Shown in pieces: positions 50,701 to 54,500 of a stretch of 64,000 bases of DNA. Under the pieces are notes generated by a model that had not been told where the DNA came from, searched no databases, and worked only from the letters and a program-made list of their open reading frames with translations. Position 1 is the stretch's first letter; every line of letters begins with the position of its first letter. This DNA comes from Cymodocea nodosa (lineage: Eukaryota > Streptophyta > Magnoliopsida > Alismatales > Cymodoceaceae). The DNA is taken from the NCBI GenBank assembly GCA_036874045.1, contig CM072339.1, positions 14,329,501 through 14,393,500 on the forward strand, read 5' to 3'. Made by a program: the position numbers and the translations under genes.

Positions 50701-53700
50701 TATTGGTTTAGAAATGCTTGCAATAGAGTACATAGAAACCTATTATGATAGATTTAAAAAGAAAAAGACTACTCATTTGATATATTAATATTACAAAGGA
50801 TATTCATGAAAAAACAGTTATTAGTATTAAAACCATAGAAAGGGAAATTAAGGAATTTTCAATAAGCATAGGTTTACGTCAAGGATTAATTTTGACTTGG
50901 CAATGATGCTTACTTTCGACAATGTGCACAATCTTACATTCTCACAAACAGTACCTTCACTATTTGAAGCAAATGAAGCCAAAAATTTGTCGTTGTTATG
51001 ATCTTATTCTATACACTTAATTATATGCAACCTTGAAAACAACTTTCCACATTTTAGGGTAAACAATCAAGATAGACAAGAGGAGTTTAGGCCAAAGAAG
51101 AAGAATGTGGAACAGAGGGCAGAAAGTGTCAATCGAGAGGAGTTTTGGGCTTATTACAAAGACCACAAAGACTGAGGAGGAGACACATGACAAGTGAGTG
51201 ATGATGAGCTAGACAGGCAATGCTTCCTGTTTTGGCAACAAGAGAGCGATGACGAGACCACCAGGCATAGTTGGAAGTTTGGGCAACATGAGAGTAAGGA
51301 GATGTGCGGTGAATCCTTTAACAACAAGAGCAAGTGATGTTGTACAGGAGAGGGTGGACCAGAAACTTTTTATGGAGGGTCTGAGGTGGGAAAATATGGA
51401 AATTGGACCCTTTTATATGCTAGTAAATGACTAAAATTTTTTCCCTTTTCATGGTTGGCACAAATGTCAAGAAAATCCAAAATATTTTTCCAGATTTTCC
51501 TTTTTTGTCATTTTCCACTAGCACGAACACCTCCTAAATGAAAAGTAAAATCCTATAAACTTATTTTCCTTCGGTTTCCTTTTAACTACTTATTTTCTTT
51601 TTTTATTTTGTTGGCAGAAACACTTCCAAAGTGGGAGTTCTCAATCAGTCTAATACAAGAGAAGTGGAAATGAAGTGATTCTAATAGCAAAGACAAGGCC
51701 CATATATATAAAGGCTGCATTAAAGAAGACAAATCAAATTTAACCAATATGAAACTAGTCCCACAATATAAAAATAACCTTAATACATCATTTATTCTGA
51801 TACTATCCCTCAAGTTGAAGTATTTAACTTGCAGTAGACTTAATAACATAATAGACTTAATAACAACTCAACAAACATGATAGAAAATAACAGATAAAGA
51901 AATATATAAAGTTAATTGATGTGGCAAAAGTAATAGAAACAGGTGGTAATCTAACTATATTTCAGATAATTGTAGATTAACTGTCAGATACTATTCGTGG
52001 TTAGAAACCAATTACTATAGCAGAAGTAGCAGCAAAAGGTAATAAAATAGATAAACAAATGTAGTCTATCTGTAGAATTTTTTATGTTTTTCCTTTTTTT
52101 TCACTTACACTTTTTAAACATAATAATTCTTTTACTTTCATTTTTTTTCTTCTCTCTACCCCTTGTGTAACATGCTCAACTGCTCATCATTCCTCACCAC
52201 CAGTAGTATGTGCTTTGGCACAATCTTATACTTCTTGTTGTCCCTCACTGTAGTCCTTGTCAACTCCAACACCTCAATGGTAAGGTACTCTAGGATGGCA
52301 AAGAGATAGATGGGAGCACAGGCACCAATGCGTATTTGCTAACCTTGAGGAAGCAGGCATTCTTACTGATAGGAAACTAGAGGCCTTCCTTGTGTGAGTG
52401 AGAGATAGACTTAAAGGCTTTCAGCTTGCCATGGTTGCCTTTGGTCAATCCATGGGAATTCATGGTCTTGGAAGGTGGGTGACACTTGATCAATGGAAGT
52501 GATGGTTGGTGATTGAAATGCAAGTTAGGGAAACAGCTAGTGATTGGAAGAGCACAGGCACCAACACATACTTGCTGACCTTGAGGAAGTGGGCATTCTT
52601 ACTGATAGGAAACTGGAGGCCTTCCTTGTGTGAGTGAGAGATAGACTTAAAGGCTTTCAGCTTGCCATGGTTGCCTTTGGTCAATCCATGGGAATTCATG
52701 GTCTTGGAAGGTGGGTGACACTTGATCGATGGAAGAGATGGTTGGTTATTGAAAGACAAGTTAGGGAAACAGCTAGTGATTGAAAGAGCAAGGTGGTATA
52801 GGTGTTTGGTTGGAATGGACAGCAAACAAGAGAGCAATATACAAATACTAGGTGATTGATACAAGGGAATGGTAGCAATGACCTGAACAAAGGCTAACGA
52901 TGGTGTTGGTGTTTGGCAGGAAATTGATCACTAGAGTTTTCTTAAACCCTAAACCTTAACATGAGAGAGAAGGTAACAAAAATACTGGGTGATTGACACA
53001 AGCGAATGGTGGTGATGACTTGAACAAAGGCTAACAATGGTCATGGTGTTTGAGAGGAAGGTGATCTCTAGAGTTTCTTTCCTCCTTACATTGATCCGTC
53101 ACACTTAAAATTAAGCTTTGATACAATGTAAGAATACAAAAAAGAGGTGAAAGCAGAATGGTTCTAATAGCAAAGACAAGAGTTCTATATATAAAGGTTA
53201 CATAAAGAAAACGAACCAAATTTAACTAATGTGAGACTAAACCCACAATATACAAATAACCCTAACACATTATTTATTCTCACATAGAAGATATGACAAT
53301 TTTTACATTAAAGTATATTCAAACTAAGGCTATGCAAAAGACAAAGGTGTCCAAAAAACTAGTTATTGATATTGCACCTTAATCGAGGGCAATCTTGTTA
53401 CCTAGCATGACTAGAAATAAGGTGAAGTATCTAGGTCTGATGTAAAAGTTTACAGATTCATAATGCAGATTGCATGTGAGATGATATAGCTTTGATTTCT
53501 ATTGTTCAAGCTTGGTTTCCTGGTTGATGTTCAATCTAACTTTTCATGAATACATCTGCATAGAATTTTCTAAATGCACATGTAGAGGTGACTCATCACT
53601 ACATTTGTGATATAATGATGATGAGAGTTACTTGTACATTATACTCAATCCTTAGATTAGCTTGTAGATATTTTCACCAAAACACTGTAGAATCTTACGA

Positions 53701-54500
53701 GTGACTTTGTGACAAGTTAAATATGATTGATACTTATGCTTCAACATGAGGGGTGTATTAGAAATTTTATTTGCATTATGCTACTGTGTGTGAATTAATG
53801 GGTTATTTGATATCTGTTAATCTAATGACTTATAAATATGTAACCATTCTCTCTTCAATAGATGATTACCTCATATCTCACTCCCTGATCTCACAACCAT
53901 TTACTATCATGTATAATAATTCTTCAACTTGTTATGATTTTTTTTACTCAAAGGGTATTACTCTAGTTGGTTATTTAGTTTGTCATAATAGTCAGGAATC
54001 AGTGGTACTGACGTCTCAAGAGCTTCACTTGGTTCTGTGGAATTTGTTGCCTCTCTTTGTAAATCTGATGGCGAATCTGGGAAGCTAAGGGAAGCTGTAA
54101 ATATGTCAGCATATGGGTGTGGATTTGTTCAAGCAGCTTTATCTGTTGATGAGAAGGTCAGTCACTTTTATGTGATTATCCTCTTGGTTCCATGTTATGT
54201 TGAAGCTTTGATTTTTTTTGGATATATCCTGTCAATTTCTAGTAGATAGTTCATAAAACTCTTTGACTGTTGCATATGATTAGGTTACACTGTTTCATTT
54301 TGAGGATGAACCTCGAGTTGGAGTGGCAAATGTGATCTCTTCCTTGAAGAATGAAGGAAATCTTCGTGTAATGATGCTAACTGGGGATCATAGTTCAAGT
54401 GCTGCTAATGTTGCCAATGCTGTAGGCATTGATGAAGTGTATTCCAACTTAAGGCCTGAGGATAAGCTTAATCATGTAAAAAGAGCCTCAAGAGTTGGAC
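8527..54500 (+). CDS. HMA1: Plastid-type heavy-metal P1B-ATPase HMA1, six internal exons (gene incomplete at both ends)
   Basis: Joined exons 8527-8722, 17457-17569, 39382-39623, 42805-42910, 53992-54156 and 54284-54500 give 1039 coding bases without a stop. Read in order the protein has a segment ending in a membrane helix, a second helix with the SPC motif, GILLKGG and DKTGT (phosphorylated aspartate), a THPIG histidine-proline motif, PGRG in the N-domain, and MLTGDH with PEDKLNH. Order, spacing and residues match plant HMA1, including its SPC motif in place of the CPC found in many P1B pumps. Known family role: ATP-driven export or import of Cu/Zn (other ions proposed) across the chloroplast envelope. 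The N-terminal transit region, the first helices and the GDGxND hinge lie outside the window. Every exon is open, so the gene is probably functional although its introns total tens of kilobases of transposons. Confidence 0.93.
9131..9970 (+). mobile_element. TRIM-like LTR element with two degenerate LTRs
   Basis: The downstream LTR runs about 9776-9928, from TGTTAGCGTATATT to TTTCCACA, with a TATATATAAAAG promoter-like core. A partial upstream copy starts near 9152 and shares GGTTAAGTGTTATGTG and TATATATAAA. The 0.5 kb between is non-coding and rich in ACT/TTG triplets. Imperfect 21-bp copies of AAAATAAATAAA.TTAAATTG flank the whole at 9132-9153 and 9943-9964. The LTR resembles those of the elements at 51645 and 57928. 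Confidence 0.6.
10050..10330 (+). pseudogene. RTE-type LINE 3' end, decayed
   Basis: This segment is about 70% similar by eye to 42330-42605. Translated, it fits the conserved RTE tail: a VA-IEDK-REN-LRWFGH-type block, then a lysine-rich block, ending near an AATGAGATTATGA stretch. Stops and frame changes are frequent. Confidence 0.65.
10399..11524 (-). mobile_element. 5'-truncated L1-type LINE with RNase H domain
   Basis: The poly(A) tail appears as a T-run from 10397. Matching 17-bp target duplications (one mismatch, ACYAAAAGTTATGCCTT) lie at 10382-10398 and 11525-11541. Read on the minus strand, the 5' part encodes [18 protein letters not shown], the zinc-binding region downstream of plant LINE reverse transcriptase. 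It then encodes an RNase H domain with [11 protein letters not shown] and [10 protein letters not shown], and ends near LGPPP-type codons beside the tail. It is a typical dead-on-arrival LINE copy. Confidence 0.9.
11542..12442. other. Intron sequence without recognised feature
   Basis: This is AT-rich DNA between a LINE and a Harbinger element. Short minus-strand frames near 11637-11894 have no recognisable domain. Confidence 0.5.
12443..13073 (+). mobile_element. Internally deleted PIF/Harbinger element, 631 bp
   Basis: The left end GGGGGGGTTAGTGC and the reverse complement of the right end, GGGCGTGTTAGTGC, agree at 12 of 14 bases. TAA flanks both sides (12440-12442 and 13074-13076), the usual target duplication of this superfamily. 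Inner ends carry repeated TGACGGAA motifs. The middle keeps only the last part of a transposase gene. It is therefore a deletion derivative that still shows its parent's coding origin. Confidence 0.9.
12650..12853 (+). pseudogene. C-terminal tail of a Harbinger transposase
   Basis: The frame reads [17 protein letters not shown], then an acidic stretch, then [21 protein letters not shown] before a stop. This is the acidic tail and closing MxxMW-type motif seen at the end of plant PIF/Harbinger DDE transposases. The tail of the copy at 22.8 kb has the same layout. No catalytic residues are present, so it cannot act. The open frame begins further upstream in terminal repeat sequence by chance. 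Confidence 0.75.
13690..14440 (-). pseudogene. Ty1/Copia RNase H end and 3' LTR, decayed
   Basis: On the minus strand, 14440-13860 translates with stops into a [16 protein letters not shown]-like block, then [18 protein letters not shown] and [15 protein letters not shown]-like blocks, the order of Copia RNase H. A purine tract (AAGGGGAA, 13849-13842) precedes an LTR beginning TGTATTAGTATTTG at 13841 and running left to about 13690. The 5' part of the element is missing. Confidence 0.75.
14635..16077 (+). mobile_element. 5'-truncated L1-type LINE with perfect 13-bp target duplication
   Basis: CTAACCTTTATCC occurs at 14622-14634 and again at 16078-16090, directly after an A-rich tail (ccaaaaaaatagaaat). 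Inside, broken frames give a reverse transcriptase C-terminal region and zinc domain ([18 protein letters not shown]). An RNase H domain follows, with [15 protein letters not shown]-like sequence, and then [18 protein letters not shown]. The insertion lies just beyond a Copia remnant and is younger than it. Confidence 0.9.
16091..16700 (-). pseudogene. Unidentified decayed coding-like remnant
   Basis: On the minus strand, two overlapping frames stay largely open between about 16690 and 16408 (one holds 69 codons). One reads [19 protein letters not shown] and then a proline- and asparagine-rich stretch. The composition looks like retroelement gag sequence, but no domain can be named with confidence. 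Stops appear further downstream. Confidence 0.3.
16701..17456. other. Intron sequence before HMA1 exon b
   Basis: No repeat or gene was recognised. T-rich tracts (17285-17310) and the pyrimidine-rich stretch leading into the acceptor at 17456 look like ordinary plant intron. Confidence 0.55.
17457..17569 (+). CDS. HMA1: HMA1 exon b: SPC ion-binding helix
   Basis: The acceptor ends gtag at 17456 and the donor GT is at 17570. The split codon from exon a is completed by TT, giving valine. The exon then encodes [18 protein letters not shown] followed by [19 protein letters not shown]. The SPC motif is the transmembrane metal site that separates this subgroup from CPC pumps. The exon has 113 bases: two completing a codon plus 37 codons. 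It is too short to appear as a long open frame and was found by reading the translated intron boundaries. Confidence 0.93.
17840..18270 (-). pseudogene. RTE-type LINE 3' region, decayed, minus strand
   Basis: The reverse complement reads an [16 protein letters not shown]-like block, then a decayed RW-type block, then [15 protein letters not shown]. These are the same conserved RTE tail motifs found on the plus strand at 10.1 and 42.3 kb. Frame changes and stops are present. Confidence 0.6.
18496..18650 (+). mobile_element. Possible solo LTR of the TRIM-like family
   Basis: The segment begins TGTTAGAGTATAAGAATAAATGG and contains TTGTGGGTTTAGTCTTATAT. These blocks are shared with the LTRs at 9776-9928 and (reversed) 53127-53284. 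The right end is not defined and no partner LTR was found. Confidence 0.4.
18651..20050. other. Intron sequence of unclear origin
   Basis: Several short frames exist on both strands (for example 19105-19323 minus and 19293-19481 plus), but none shows a recognisable domain. The stretch may contain the decayed 5' part of the LINE that is recognisable from about 20150 onward. Confidence 0.4.
20150..22240 (+). pseudogene. L1-type LINE: ORF1 zinc knuckle and endonuclease domain
   Basis: Around 20215-20265 the frame reads [16 protein letters not shown], a CCHC knuckle as found near the end of plant LINE ORF1. It is followed by an asparagine- and lysine-rich tail to about 20510. From 21008 the endonuclease (exonuclease-endonuclease-phosphatase fold) begins with an [16 protein letters not shown] block, then [11 protein letters not shown]. 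Later come [18 protein letters not shown] and [11 protein letters not shown], near catalytic-site blocks of this fold. Stops at several places and a 119-bp duplication break it. Reverse transcriptase is missing: the copy ends at a Copia LTR near 22.2 kb. Confidence 0.85.
21161..21398 (+). repeat. Near-perfect 119-bp tandem duplication inside the LINE endonuclease
   Basis: The 119 bases starting CTGGCTAGTCAACCCTGGGT at 21161 are repeated from 21280 with about one substitution (ttggatgc against ttgcatgc). Because 119 is not a multiple of three, the duplication shifts the reading frame. Confidence 0.95.
22801..24087 (-). pseudogene. Harbinger DDE transposase, three exons, few lesions
   Basis: Exon 1 (24087-23574) starts [17 protein letters not shown] and contains the helical N-terminal domain. 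Exon 2 (about 23494-23254) has [16 protein letters not shown] (first catalytic aspartate) and [15 protein letters not shown] (second aspartate). Exon 3 (about 23183-22801) has FYLIDAGF and [19 protein letters not shown] with the catalytic glutamate, then [24 protein letters not shown] and GTATAATT donors with AG acceptors join the frames. One stop interrupts exon 3 after SLFRGV, and another stop precedes the usual MxxMW ending. The enzyme would cut and paste the element; this copy is probably just inactivated. Confidence 0.87.
24145..24405. repeat. 46-bp tandem repeat, about six units
   Basis: Units starting TGTAATAA(C/T)CT begin at 24145, 24191, 24237, 24277, 24323 and 24369. Spacing is 46 bp except for one 40-bp unit that lacks six bases. 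Each unit continues AAACAATTCAATACTCAAATATCA. The array lies between the two genes of the Harbinger element. Confidence 0.95.
24600..25500 (-). pseudogene. Harbinger Myb/SANT-like partner protein
   Basis: The reverse complement from about 25475 reads [20 protein letters not shown], then [20 protein letters not shown] and later AKQSGWG and [14 protein letters not shown]. This is the tryptophan-spaced trihelix domain carried by ORF1 of plant Harbinger elements, which binds DNA and brings the transposase to the ends. A later stretch (25144-24701) is acidic and then basic (RKARKRARP), with [12 protein letters not shown] at the C-terminal side. A stop after NRMKT and splice or frame changes near 25145-25210 make intactness uncertain. 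Confidence 0.75.
26120..26430. repeat. GC-rich degenerate GTCGGCG/GTTGGCG array with G-runs
   Basis: Motifs such as GTCGGCGAGTGT, GTTGGCGTCAAGGTC and GTCGGAGACGAGCGTC recur irregularly. Two runs of nine or ten G follow ATGGA and AAGGA near 26343 and 26400. The stretch is the leader region of the Harbinger element upstream of ORF1 (minus strand). It differs sharply in composition from its surroundings. Confidence 0.8.
26640..28170 (-). pseudogene. Ty1/Copia reverse transcriptase and RNase H, decayed
   Basis: At 28082-27882 the minus frame gives [14 protein letters not shown], then [13 protein letters not shown], the start of the Copia reverse transcriptase domain. At 27401-27165 it gives [13 protein letters not shown] and [20 protein letters not shown], then [13 protein letters not shown], the end of reverse transcriptase before RNase H. 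RNase H blocks follow with stops to about 26690. Many frames are broken. Confidence 0.85.
28171..28881 (-). mobile_element. Probable Gypsy untranslated region next to a primer-binding site
   Basis: There are no open frames. On the minus strand this follows the primer-binding site at 28899-28882, so it is where a leader of a minus-strand Gypsy element would lie. The AT-rich content agrees. Its boundary with the Copia remnant to the left is not defined. Confidence 0.4.
28900..30698 (-). mobile_element. Large Gypsy-type LTR, minus strand
   Basis: On the minus strand the segment would begin TGTATGGATGATATTTG (30698) and end at AAGTTTTTA (about 28900). It is followed by ACGTCATTGCCAGGGATC, which resembles the GGCGCCGTTGCCGGGGA primer-binding site of Athila/Tat-like elements. 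A TATA box (CTATAAATAA, 30110-30101) lies at a suitable internal position, and GTAAGT follows a possible leader. The start is inferred from TG and a purine-rich stretch only; no second LTR was found. Confidence 0.5.
30780..31960 (-). pseudogene. Ty3/Gypsy gag, decayed
   Basis: The minus-strand translation with frame changes gives [12 protein letters not shown], then a block like [20 protein letters not shown]. Later come [18 protein letters not shown] and RRW-type residues, then [20 protein letters not shown] CxxC-type knuckle [15 protein letters not shown] follows near 31030. This order is that of the retrotransposon gag domain and nucleocapsid of Gypsy elements. Several stops are present, and protease and pol do not follow. 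Confidence 0.75.
31990..32465 (-). mobile_element. 5' LTR of the gag-bearing Gypsy element
   Basis: A primer-binding-like AGGTATTAGAAC lies at about 31999-31988 on the minus strand, upstream of gag. The presumed LTR extends to the right. It includes a TATA box CTATAAATAGAG at 32322-32311 and may begin TGTTGTAGAGG near 32461. Only one copy is present. Confidence 0.5.
32466..33380. other. Intron sequence without recognised feature
   Basis: AT-rich DNA to the left of a complete LTR element. It provides the ATATT target sequence at 33376-33380. No domain was recognised in the short frames. Confidence 0.5.
33381..33618 (+). repeat. 5' LTR of the Copia element
   Basis: 238 bp long, TG...CA ends. 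It includes TATTTAAGCATGGACC, a likely promoter core, and is followed by the tRNA primer site after two bases. Confidence 0.97.
33720..34130. repeat. GC-rich degenerate minisatellite in the Copia leader
   Basis: Irregular repeats of CTGCCGTCCACGCGACTGC-like units (for example GCGACTGCTGCCTGCCGTTC, TGTGACTACCGCCTGCTCGA) fill the leader between primer site and gag. Open frames on both strands over this stretch follow from its composition and are not genes. Confidence 0.8.
34240..35085 (+). pseudogene. Copia gag with CCHC knuckle, stop codons
   Basis: The frame begins [16 protein letters not shown] and [16 protein letters not shown], the start of Copia gag (UBN2/DUF4219 type). It continues with [18 protein letters not shown] and [15 protein letters not shown]. 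After a stop at 34718 it resumes in the same frame as [15 protein letters not shown] and the zinc knuckle [14 protein letters not shown] near 34940-34980. In life it would form the virus-like particle that packages element RNA. The interruptions are single codons, not deletions. Confidence 0.92.
35086..36462 (+). pseudogene. Copia protease remnant and integrase
   Basis: After the stop at 35083 the frame gives [12 protein letters not shown], where the protease motif DSGAS has Gly changed to Arg. Then come [14 protein letters not shown] and the integrase zinc region ([12 protein letters not shown]). The integrase core follows with [40 protein letters not shown] and [20 protein letters not shown]. 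The later [19 protein letters not shown] block is typical of Copia. Five single-codon stops lie between 35420 and 35760; the last 231 codons are open. Reverse transcriptase does not follow. Confidence 0.93.
36463..36712 (+). pseudogene. Copia tail spanning the pol deletion
   Basis: Short pieces of the region between integrase and reverse transcriptase (resembling [20 protein letters not shown]) run directly into the last codons before the polypurine tract. The roughly 2 kb expected for reverse transcriptase and RNase H is absent. Confidence 0.75.
36713..36950 (+). repeat. 3' LTR of the Copia element
   Basis: Same length as the 5' copy and about 94% identical. It is preceded by the purine-rich tract CAAGGTGGAGAT and followed by the target copy ATATT. 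Confidence 0.97.
36980..38870 (-). pseudogene. L1-type LINE with ORF1 and a piece of ORF2, internally deleted
   Basis: A T-run at about 36987-37000 is the reversed poly(A) tail. From the right, minus-strand frames give an ORF1 start ([15 protein letters not shown]) and blocks typical of the DUF4283 region. A knuckle-like stretch comes before [18 protein letters not shown] near 37870. After about 37560 the sequence jumps to the end of reverse transcriptase ([17 protein letters not shown]) and then to [15 protein letters not shown]. Endonuclease and most of reverse transcriptase are missing. No clear target duplication was found. Confidence 0.8.
38871..39381. other. Intron sequence before HMA1 exon c
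   Basis: AT-rich host-like intron with a (TA)n stretch near 39140. No transposon features were recognised. It ends in the acceptor tttactacag. Confidence 0.6.
39382..39623 (+). CDS. HMA1: HMA1 exon c: phosphorylation site and start of the N-domain
   Basis: The acceptor is tttactacag and the donor GT is at 39624. Translation begins [16 protein letters not shown] and then [12 protein letters not shown], where the aspartate of DKTGT is the residue phosphorylated by ATP in all P-type pumps. It continues through [20 protein letters not shown] and THPIGR. The HP pair is the ATP-binding signature of P1B-ATPases. The exon has 242 bases and ends with two bases of an arginine codon completed in exon d. 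The cysteine/histidine-containing stretch between the DKTGT and HP motifs matches HMA1 rather than HMA2-8. Confidence 0.95.
39640..40537 (-). mobile_element. Probable Gypsy leader region, minus strand
   Basis: AT-rich, without frames. Its right end carries the primer-binding-like TGCCATTGTGGGGAGT (minus strand, 40537-40520), similar to the site at 28.9 kb. Nothing marks the left boundary with host intron sequence. Confidence 0.35.
40538..41101 (-). mobile_element. Gypsy LTR, about 560 bp, minus strand
   Basis: On the minus strand it starts TGTTAGTTGATTTTAATTTT at 41101 and ends AAGTTTTTAG next to the primer site. A TATA box (GCTATAAATAAG, 40870-40859) lies inside. Only one copy is present, so this is a truncated element. 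No gag or pol follows. Confidence 0.6.
41102..41870. other. Intron sequence of unknown origin
   Basis: The stretch 41460-41650 is richer in C (CCAGAACC, ACCACCTGAAAG) than its surroundings, but no gene was recognised on either strand. Confidence 0.45.
41880..42605 (+). pseudogene. RTE-type LINE, end of reverse transcriptase and 3' tail
   Basis: Pieces in order: a block around [10 protein letters not shown], then [17 protein letters not shown] resembling the conserved KLKGKFYKTAVRPA region. [18 protein letters not shown] and an IEDK/RWF-type block follow. This is the fixed order of the C-terminal region of plant RTE LINEs. Stops and frame changes are frequent. It lies 200 bases before HMA1 exon d. 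Confidence 0.75.
42805..42910 (+). CDS. HMA1: HMA1 exon d: N-domain with PGRG motif
   Basis: The acceptor is aatgcag before 42805 and the donor GT is at 42911. One base completes the arginine codon, then 35 codons read [19 protein letters not shown], then [19 protein letters not shown] corresponds to the GxG ATP-binding loop of the P1B nucleotide domain. The sequence aligns to Arabidopsis HMA1 without gaps and ends on a codon boundary. Confidence 0.93.
42911..43940. other. Intron sequence, possible LTR material at the right
   Basis: The left part is AT-rich host-like intron. From about 43560 a stretch (TATAGTGGTTCACTTTAAATCC, then ACTTGAGCTTTCCACTATAACC) has the style of retroelement LTRs, and a partly similar stretch occurs near 62690. 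No element ends can be fixed. Confidence 0.4.
43942..44183. repeat. 22-bp minisatellite, about 11 units
   Basis: Degenerate units of the form ACTAACCTAGACAGTTGGACAT follow one another with a 22-bp period from about 43942 to 44183. Examples are ATTAACCCAGGCCATCGAACAT and ACTAATCCAAACCATCAAACAC. Each ends in (G/A)(A/C)(A/C)CA(T/C). Confidence 0.92.
44250..45560 (-). pseudogene. Ty3/Gypsy reverse transcriptase to integrase start, decayed
   Basis: The minus-strand frame at 45513-45124 has [20 protein letters not shown], then [19 protein letters not shown] with the catalytic aspartate pair (canonical YxDD, here FFDD). It continues with [19 protein letters not shown]. Further left, broken frames fit RNase H and the segment around [19 protein letters not shown] before the integrase zinc finger. 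This is the usual Gypsy order. LTRs were not found. Confidence 0.85.
45575..46260 (-). pseudogene. L1-type LINE, region after reverse transcriptase
   Basis: The minus strand reads a block like [20 protein letters not shown], then [15 protein letters not shown], and later [18 protein letters not shown] and LADLM. The same blocks occur in the LINE at 56.0-56.4 kb, confirming the family. Stops are present, and there is no tail or target duplication. Confidence 0.75.
46270..49440. other. Long intron stretch without recognised genes
   Basis: No frame longer than about 120 codons and no recognisable retroelement domain was seen. The 121-codon minus frame at 49437-49072 has no family resemblance. 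An imperfect direct repeat (CTTGAGT.TRATCATACATG, around 47190 and 47290) hints at old LTR or satellite material. GGGAAGGTGTTAAGCACCTT near 46445 is a perfect inverted-repeat core of unknown meaning. Confidence 0.4.
50140..50280 (-). mobile_element. Primer-binding site and LTR edge, minus strand
   Basis: On the minus strand TCTCAACA is followed by TGGTATTAGAGCCTGG, a near-perfect initiator tRNA site. This places an LTR end at about 50153 and a leader to the left. The LTR extends to about 50280, where RTE sequence begins. No coding part was recognised to the left (49440-50140). Confidence 0.6.
50300..50900 (+). pseudogene. RTE-type LINE reverse transcriptase, decayed
   Basis: With frame changes it reads a TGLDGI-VEV block, [20 protein letters not shown] and [20 protein letters not shown], then an MEAIHLL-like block and finally a SIGLRQG-like block follow. 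This is the conserved order in RTE reverse transcriptases. The FADD box and everything after it are missing. Confidence 0.75.
50905..51534. mobile_element. PIF/Harbinger right end, left end lost
   Basis: The segment ends GCACGAACACCTCC followed by TAAATG. The reverse complement GGAGGTGTTCGTGC resembles the terminus GGGGGTGTTTGTGC of the 4.26 kb element, and AAAATGACAAAAAAGGAAAA-type subterminal sequence follows. A matching left terminus was not found before the RTE fragment. Confidence 0.55.
52156..52463 (-). pseudogene. Captured histone H2A (H2A.X-like), main copy
   Basis: Starting at the ATG at 52463, the frame reads [20 protein letters not shown], like the GTTKGGRGKPKATKS start of plant H2A.X. 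A stop then replaces glutamine in the GLQFP box. After a frame change near 52325 the histone fold continues with [20 protein letters not shown], then [33 protein letters not shown] and a stop at 52158. The order matches helices alpha-1 to alpha-C of H2A. The C-terminal tail with SQ(E/D) is missing. It sits inside an LTR element in sense orientation and could not make a working histone. Confidence 0.88.
52330..52790 (-). repeat. 236-bp tandem duplication across the H2A start
   Basis: The segment containing GGCATTCTTACTGATAGGAA at about 52355 recurs 236 bp further on at 52591, with the same order and few substitutions. The flanking leader (AAACAGCTAGTGATTG) is included. Confidence 0.92.
52549..52699 (-). 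pseudogene. Captured histone H2A, partial duplicate
   Basis: From the ATG at 52699 the first 50 codons of the same H2A sequence are repeated, here with the glutamine of GLQFP intact. They then run into the upstream leader of the second copy. The fused frame extends from 52864 to 52490 without a stop. The duplicate supplies only the N-terminal tail and the start of the histone fold. Confidence 0.85.
53290..53940 (+). pseudogene. Ty1/Copia RNase H end and LTR next to exon e
   Basis: Around 53655-53750 the plus strand reads [12 protein letters not shown]- and [11 protein letters not shown]-like codons, the closing motif of Copia RNase H. A short purine tract and an LTR starting TGTATTAGAAATTTTATTTG at 53754 follow, running to about 53940. 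Earlier parts are decayed beyond recognition. Confidence 0.65.
53992..54156 (+). CDS. HMA1: HMA1 exon e: distal N-domain
   Basis: The only acceptor that keeps phase 0 from exon d is cataatag at 53991. The more attractive cag four bases further on would break the frame. The exon encodes 55 codons including [30 protein letters not shown] and [11 protein letters not shown], and the donor GT is at 54157. The variable ten residues at the start have exactly the length expected from the family. A degenerate Copia LTR ends only about 50 bases upstream of this acceptor. Confidence 0.9.
54284..54500 (+). CDS. HMA1: HMA1 exon f: P-domain with TGD motif
   Basis: The acceptor is atgattag and the donor is GTAAGT at 54501. 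The exon has 72 codons plus one base and encodes [36 protein letters not shown] and [24 protein letters not shown] is the P-domain motif shared by P-type ATPases. It follows exon e after an intron of only 127 bases, the single short intron seen. The next expected exon, with the GDGxND hinge, was not seen before 64000. Confidence 0.93.

Larger units (their letters stand above)
51645..53284 (-). mobile_element. Non-autonomous LTR retrotransposon carrying captured histone H2A
   Basis: The minus-strand 5' LTR is 53284-53127 (158 bp, TGTGAGAATAAATAATG to TATTCTTACA). Next to it is the primer site TTGTATCAAAGC (53126-53115). The 3' LTR is about 51802-51645, preceded by the purine tract CTTCAACTTGAGGGATAG (51820-51803). 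No gag, protease or pol is present. The 1.3 kb interior holds an intronless, decayed histone H2A sequence in sense orientation, part of it duplicated in tandem. The LTRs resemble those of the element at 9.1 kb. Confidence 0.88.
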
